Below, one piece after another: positions 6,405-7,995 of a DNA stretch of 7,995 nucleotides (positions are counted from its first letter, which is position 1; the number at the start of each line of letters is the position of its first letter). The notes below the pieces were generated by a model. It saw nothing but the letters and a program-made list of their open reading frames with translations, made no database searches and was not told the DNA's origin. Position numbers and translations under genes: made by a program. The stretch comes from Panacagrimonas sp. (GTDB taxonomy: Bacteria > Pseudomonadota > Gammaproteobacteria > Nevskiales > Nevskiaceae). The stretch is taken from the NCBI GenBank assembly GCA_021773655.1, contig JAJFJX010000150.1, positions 1-7,995 of the forward strand. Direction: 5' to 3'.

Positions 6405-6447
6405 AAAAGGGTCCAAAAAAGGTCCGAGAAAGGTCCTCACCAGGACC
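6405..6447. repeat. Four GGWCC motifs at exact 11-bp spacing, preceded by A-runs
   Basis: GGTCC begins at 6410, 6421 and 6432, and GGACC, its reverse complement, begins at 6443: a constant 11-bp step, one helical turn. The first three copies are preceded by AAAAG, AAAAAA and GAGAAA. The last GGTCC can pair with GGACC (5-bp stem, 6-base loop TCACCA), and the two earlier copies could compete for the same GGACC. The array may be a protein-binding iteron set or an RNA element in the modA leader. Confidence 0.55.
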
Positions 6448-6460
6448 GCGACTGGCTGCC

Positions 6461-6507
6461 GGCCCGGTTCGGGCCAAGCTGAATCCTATGCCGGGTCACG
6501 AACCGGG
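6461..6507 (+). promoter_or_regulatory. Two mutually exclusive hairpins just upstream of modA
   Basis: GGCCCG (6461-6466) and CGGGCC (6470-6475) form a tight 6-bp stem with a GTT loop. The alternative CCCGGTTCG (6463-6471) pairs perfectly over 9 bp with CGAACCGGG (6499-6507). Both use 6463-6466 and 6470-6471, so they cannot coexist. The right arm of the longer stem ends within GGGCGGA (6505-6511), the likely Shine-Dalgarno of modA. The arrangement would permit translational control of modA but is not proof of it. Confidence 0.4.
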
Positions 6508-6519
6508 CGGAATGGCGTC

Positions 6520-7287
6520 ATGAGGCTTCTTGCTGGTCGCTTTGTCTTTGCCGCGTGCCTGATGCTCAGCGTGCCATTGGCCGCAGCCGAGACCGTCGCG
6601 GTTGCAGCCGCTTCCAACCTTCAGCTCGCGCTGCGCGAGATCGTGACGCAGTTTTCCAAGCACGAACCGCAGATCGACGTGCAGCTCAGTTTCGGATCTT
6701 CCGGCAAGCTGAGCACGCAGATCCGCCAGGGTGCGCCGTTCGATCTGTTCCTGTCCGCCGATCTGTCATTCGCCCAGGCGCTGGCCGACGAGGGTCTTGC
6801 GCTCGGGCCGGTCACGCCCTACGGCGCCGGGCGCCTGGCGCTGTGGAGCGCGACGCTGGACGCCAGCCAGCTCACGCTGCGCGACCTTGCCGATGCCCGC
6901 TACACGCGCATCGCCATCGCCAACCCCAGGCACGCGCCCTATGGCCAGCGCGCGCAGGAGGCACTGCAGGCGCAAGGCGTCTGGGACGCGGTGAAGGACA
7001 AGCTGGTATTCGGCGAGAACATTTCACAGACCGCACAGTTCGTGCGTAGCGGCAATGCGCAGGTGGGTTTGATTTCGCTGTCGCTGGCACTGGACCCGGC
7101 CCTGCGTGCGATGGGTGGTTACGCGCTGGTGCCCGGCGAGTTGCATCAAGCACTGACTCAAGGGCGGGTGTTGCTGCGGCGTGCCGAGGGTCGCGCGGCA
7201 GTGGCGCGCTTCGTTGCATTTCTCGACGGGGAGCAGGCTGCCGCGGTGCTGCAGGAATCTGGTTATGCGGCCGCAGCCCGGCGCTGA
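6520..7287 (+). CDS. modA: Molybdate ABC transporter periplasmic binding protein ModA
   Basis: The product has 255 residues from ATG 6520, with GGGCGGA at 6505-6511 as a plausible ribosome binding site. Residues 1-23 form a signal peptide ending in PLAAA before E24. The mature protein opens with VAVAAASNLQLALREI, where S32 in the ASN motif corresponds to a molybdate-ligating serine. FGSSGKLSTQI (58-68) holds the second ligand loop and FDLFLSAD follows. The hinge region reads IAIANPRHAPYGQRAQEALQ, then VFGENISQTAQFVRSGNAQVGLISL. The ANPxxAPYG and GLISL forms match the Azotobacter vinelandii-type ModA, not the E. coli branch, which has GIVY at this place. It captures molybdate (and tungstate) for the ModB permease. 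Expression is likely repressed by ModE through the island at 6189-6240. Confidence 0.95.
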   Translation: MRLLAGRFVFAACLMLSVPLAAAETVAVAAASNLQLALREIVTQFSKHEPQIDVQLSFGSSGKLSTQIRQGAPFDLFLSADLSFAQALADEGLALGPVTPYGAGRLALWSATLDASQLTLRDLADARYTRIAIANPRHAPYGQRAQEALQAQGVWDAVKDKLVFGENISQTAQFVRSGNAQVGLISLSLALDPALRAMGGYALVPGELHQALTQGRVLLRRAEGRAAVARFVAFLDGEQAAAVLQESGYAAAARR

Positions 7288-7529
7288 GCGCTGCTTCCAC
7301 GGCGCTGCACATGCCGTTGCACATGCCGTTGTCGGTCATCGGCAGGCCTGCCAGGAGCGCGAAGGTCGACGGCGTCGCGTTGTCGCACCGCATGCGCCGA
7401 ACCCTGGGTCGCAAGCAGATATCCGGCGCCAGATCGCTGAACACGATGCCGGCGCGCAAGCTTCACCGATGATCCGGATTGCGGCTCGTTTTCCAGGTCC
7501 TGACACGGGCCCACGTCGGACAGAAGCCC
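7288..7529. other. Long modA-modB spacer with codon-like periodicity
   Basis: No confident gene fills these 242 bases, although modA and modB are usually close together. In the plus frame shared with modB, bases 7308-7472 read as 55 codons ending in TGA at 7470-7472, with about 85% G+C at third positions (hand count). The minus-strand frame sharing those third positions is also open, from ATG 7459-7457, and gives a peptide beginning MRAGIVFSDLAPD. Positions 1 and 2 have nearly equal G+C (about 56% and 55%), so the strand cannot be chosen. A decayed gene or an internal insertion between modA and modB are possible explanations. I recognise neither peptide. Confidence 0.3.
7308..7331. repeat. 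12-bp perfect tandem duplication
   Basis: CACATGCCGTTG occurs twice back to back at 7308-7319 and 7320-7331, about 20 bp after the modA stop. A 12-bp unit keeps the reading frame of any overlapping coding sequence. Confidence 0.9.
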
Positions 7530-7995
7530 ATGCTGACTGAGGCCGACTGGCTGGCGCTGTGGCTGACCCTGAGGCTGGCGGCGACTGTGACGGTGCTGCT
7601 GCTGCTGCTGGGGACACCACTGGCGTGGTGGATGGCACGCACGGGCTCGATGTGGAAGCGGCCGCTGTCCGCGGTGGTGGCGTTGCCACTGGTGCTGCCA
7701 CCGACCGTGCTGGGCTTTTATCTGCTGGTAGGATTCGGCCCGCACGGCCCGCTGGGCGGGCTGACCCAGGCCCTGGGCCTGGGGCTGCTGCCGTTCACGT
7801 TCGCCGGCCTGGTGGTCGCCTCGATGCTGTACTCGCTGCCCTTCGTGGTGCAGCCGCTGCAGGGCGCGTTCGAGGCGGTGGACGCGGGCTCGCTGGAGGT
7901 CGCGGCGACGCTGGGTGCCGGACCCGTGGATCGGTTCTTTTCCATCGCACTGCCGCAGGCCCGCGCTGGATTCTTCACGGCTGCGACGCTGGGAT
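7530..7995 (+). CDS. modB: Molybdate ABC transporter permease ModB, 3' end cut by window
   Basis: ATG 7530 opens a frame that runs off the window after 155 codons. A weak GGACAG at 7518-7523 is the only visible ribosome binding site. The protein begins MLTEADWLALWLTLRLA and shows hydrophobic helices at about 7-35, 45-68, 80-105 and beyond. LPLVLPPTVLGFYLLVGFG is highly typical of ModB, and EVAATLGAGPVDRFFSIALP (about residues 123-142) is the cytoplasmic EAA loop that contacts the ATPase ModC. It forms the inner-membrane channel for molybdate delivered by ModA. The modC gene is expected just beyond the window. The start could lie further upstream in frame, after the TGA at 7470-7472, but the hydrophobicity pattern and family N-termini support 7530. 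Confidence 0.93.
   Translation, partial: MLTEADWLALWLTLRLAATVTVLLLLLGTPLAWWMARTGSMWKRPLSAVVALPLVLPPTVLGFYLLVGFGPHGPLGGLTQALGLGLLPFTFAGLVVASMLYSLPFVVQPLQGAFEAVDAGSLEVAATLGAGPVDRFFSIALPQARAGFFTAATLG

Larger units (their letters stand above)
6241..6519 (+). other. Long untranslated leader between ModE operator and modA
   Basis: About 280 bases separate the operator island from the modA start. A frame is open from ATG 6239 to TGA 6523 (overlapping the modA start as ATGA), but its third-position G+C is only near 57%, far below real genes here, and it lacks a ribosome binding site, so I do not call it a gene. The leader contains a 9-bp direct repeat CCAGGACCG (6332-6340 and 6440-6448), the GGWCC array and the overlapping hairpins listed separately. 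A molybdenum-cofactor riboswitch was considered because such RNAs occur upstream of some molybdenum genes, but I could not recognise its consensus. Confidence 0.4.

Noticed and set aside
6116..6519. Molybdenum-cofactor riboswitch in the modE-modA gap
   Set aside because: No part of the consensus could be recognised by eye; a covariance-model search would be needed to support it.
6239..6523. A 94-codon plus-strand frame overlapping the modA start as ATGA
   Set aside because: Third-position G+C is near 57%, there is no ribosome binding site, and the start lies inside the ModE operator island; treated as untranslated leader.
4305..7459. Apparent similarity between the minus-strand peptides at 4305-4496 and 7308-7459 (shared PD, AT, GL and TD residues)
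   Set aside because: The matches need inconsistent gaps and nucleotide alignment is poor; probably chance.
1..7995. CRISPR array, tRNA, rRNA, insertion sequence or attachment site
   Set aside because: No regularly spaced repeats, tRNA-like cloverleaf sequence, transposase motifs or flanking terminal repeats were seen.

Overview
The window is a high-GC (roughly 64% by eye), densely coding stretch of bacterial chromosome with strong G/C preference at third codon positions, Shine-Dalgarno motifs ahead of most genes and short start/stop overlaps. Gene content (DUF3047 protein, ArsM/ArsS pair, ModE with two Mop domains, ModA of the Azotobacter-like type, ModB) points to a Proteobacterium, probably gamma or beta. 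The sequence alone does not settle the genus.

Left part (1-1382, + strand): a DUF3047 exported protein, cut by the window edge inside its signal peptide, whose coding sequence contains a 12-bp triplication. It is followed by an exported thioredoxin-fold protein with a CWNC active site. Middle left (1492-3575, +): a two-gene arsenic unit. An ArsM-type arsenite methyltransferase carries the four expected cysteine positions and overlaps by one base an ArsS-type radical SAM enzyme of arsenosugar biosynthesis. Together they would methylate arsenite and then attach a 5'-deoxyadenosyl group to the methylated arsenic. No arsR, efflux or arsenate reductase gene lies in the window.

Middle (3607-4499, - strand): a standalone small protein resembling DUF4347/C80-like caspase-fold domains (HGHG and LHC motifs), convergent with arsS and with less biased codon use than its neighbours. 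Upstream of it is a segment with a minus-strand codon signature but no complete gene, probably a remnant.

Right part (4500-7995, +): a fatty-acid hydroxylase/sterol desaturase-type membrane diiron enzyme overlaps the molybdate regulator modE (GTGA). A 404-bp gap then holds an AT-rich island of ModE-like half-sites with a 12-bp period, four GGWCC motifs at exact 11-bp spacing, and two mutually exclusive hairpins just ahead of modA. modA is followed, after an unusually long 242-bp gap, by modB, which is cut by the window end. ModE bound to molybdate would be expected to repress modAB from the operator island.

The most notable points are the tandem ModE half-site array with the structured modA leader, the arsMS pair, the orphan caspase-fold-like gene, and coding-like segments in two 'intergenic' regions.
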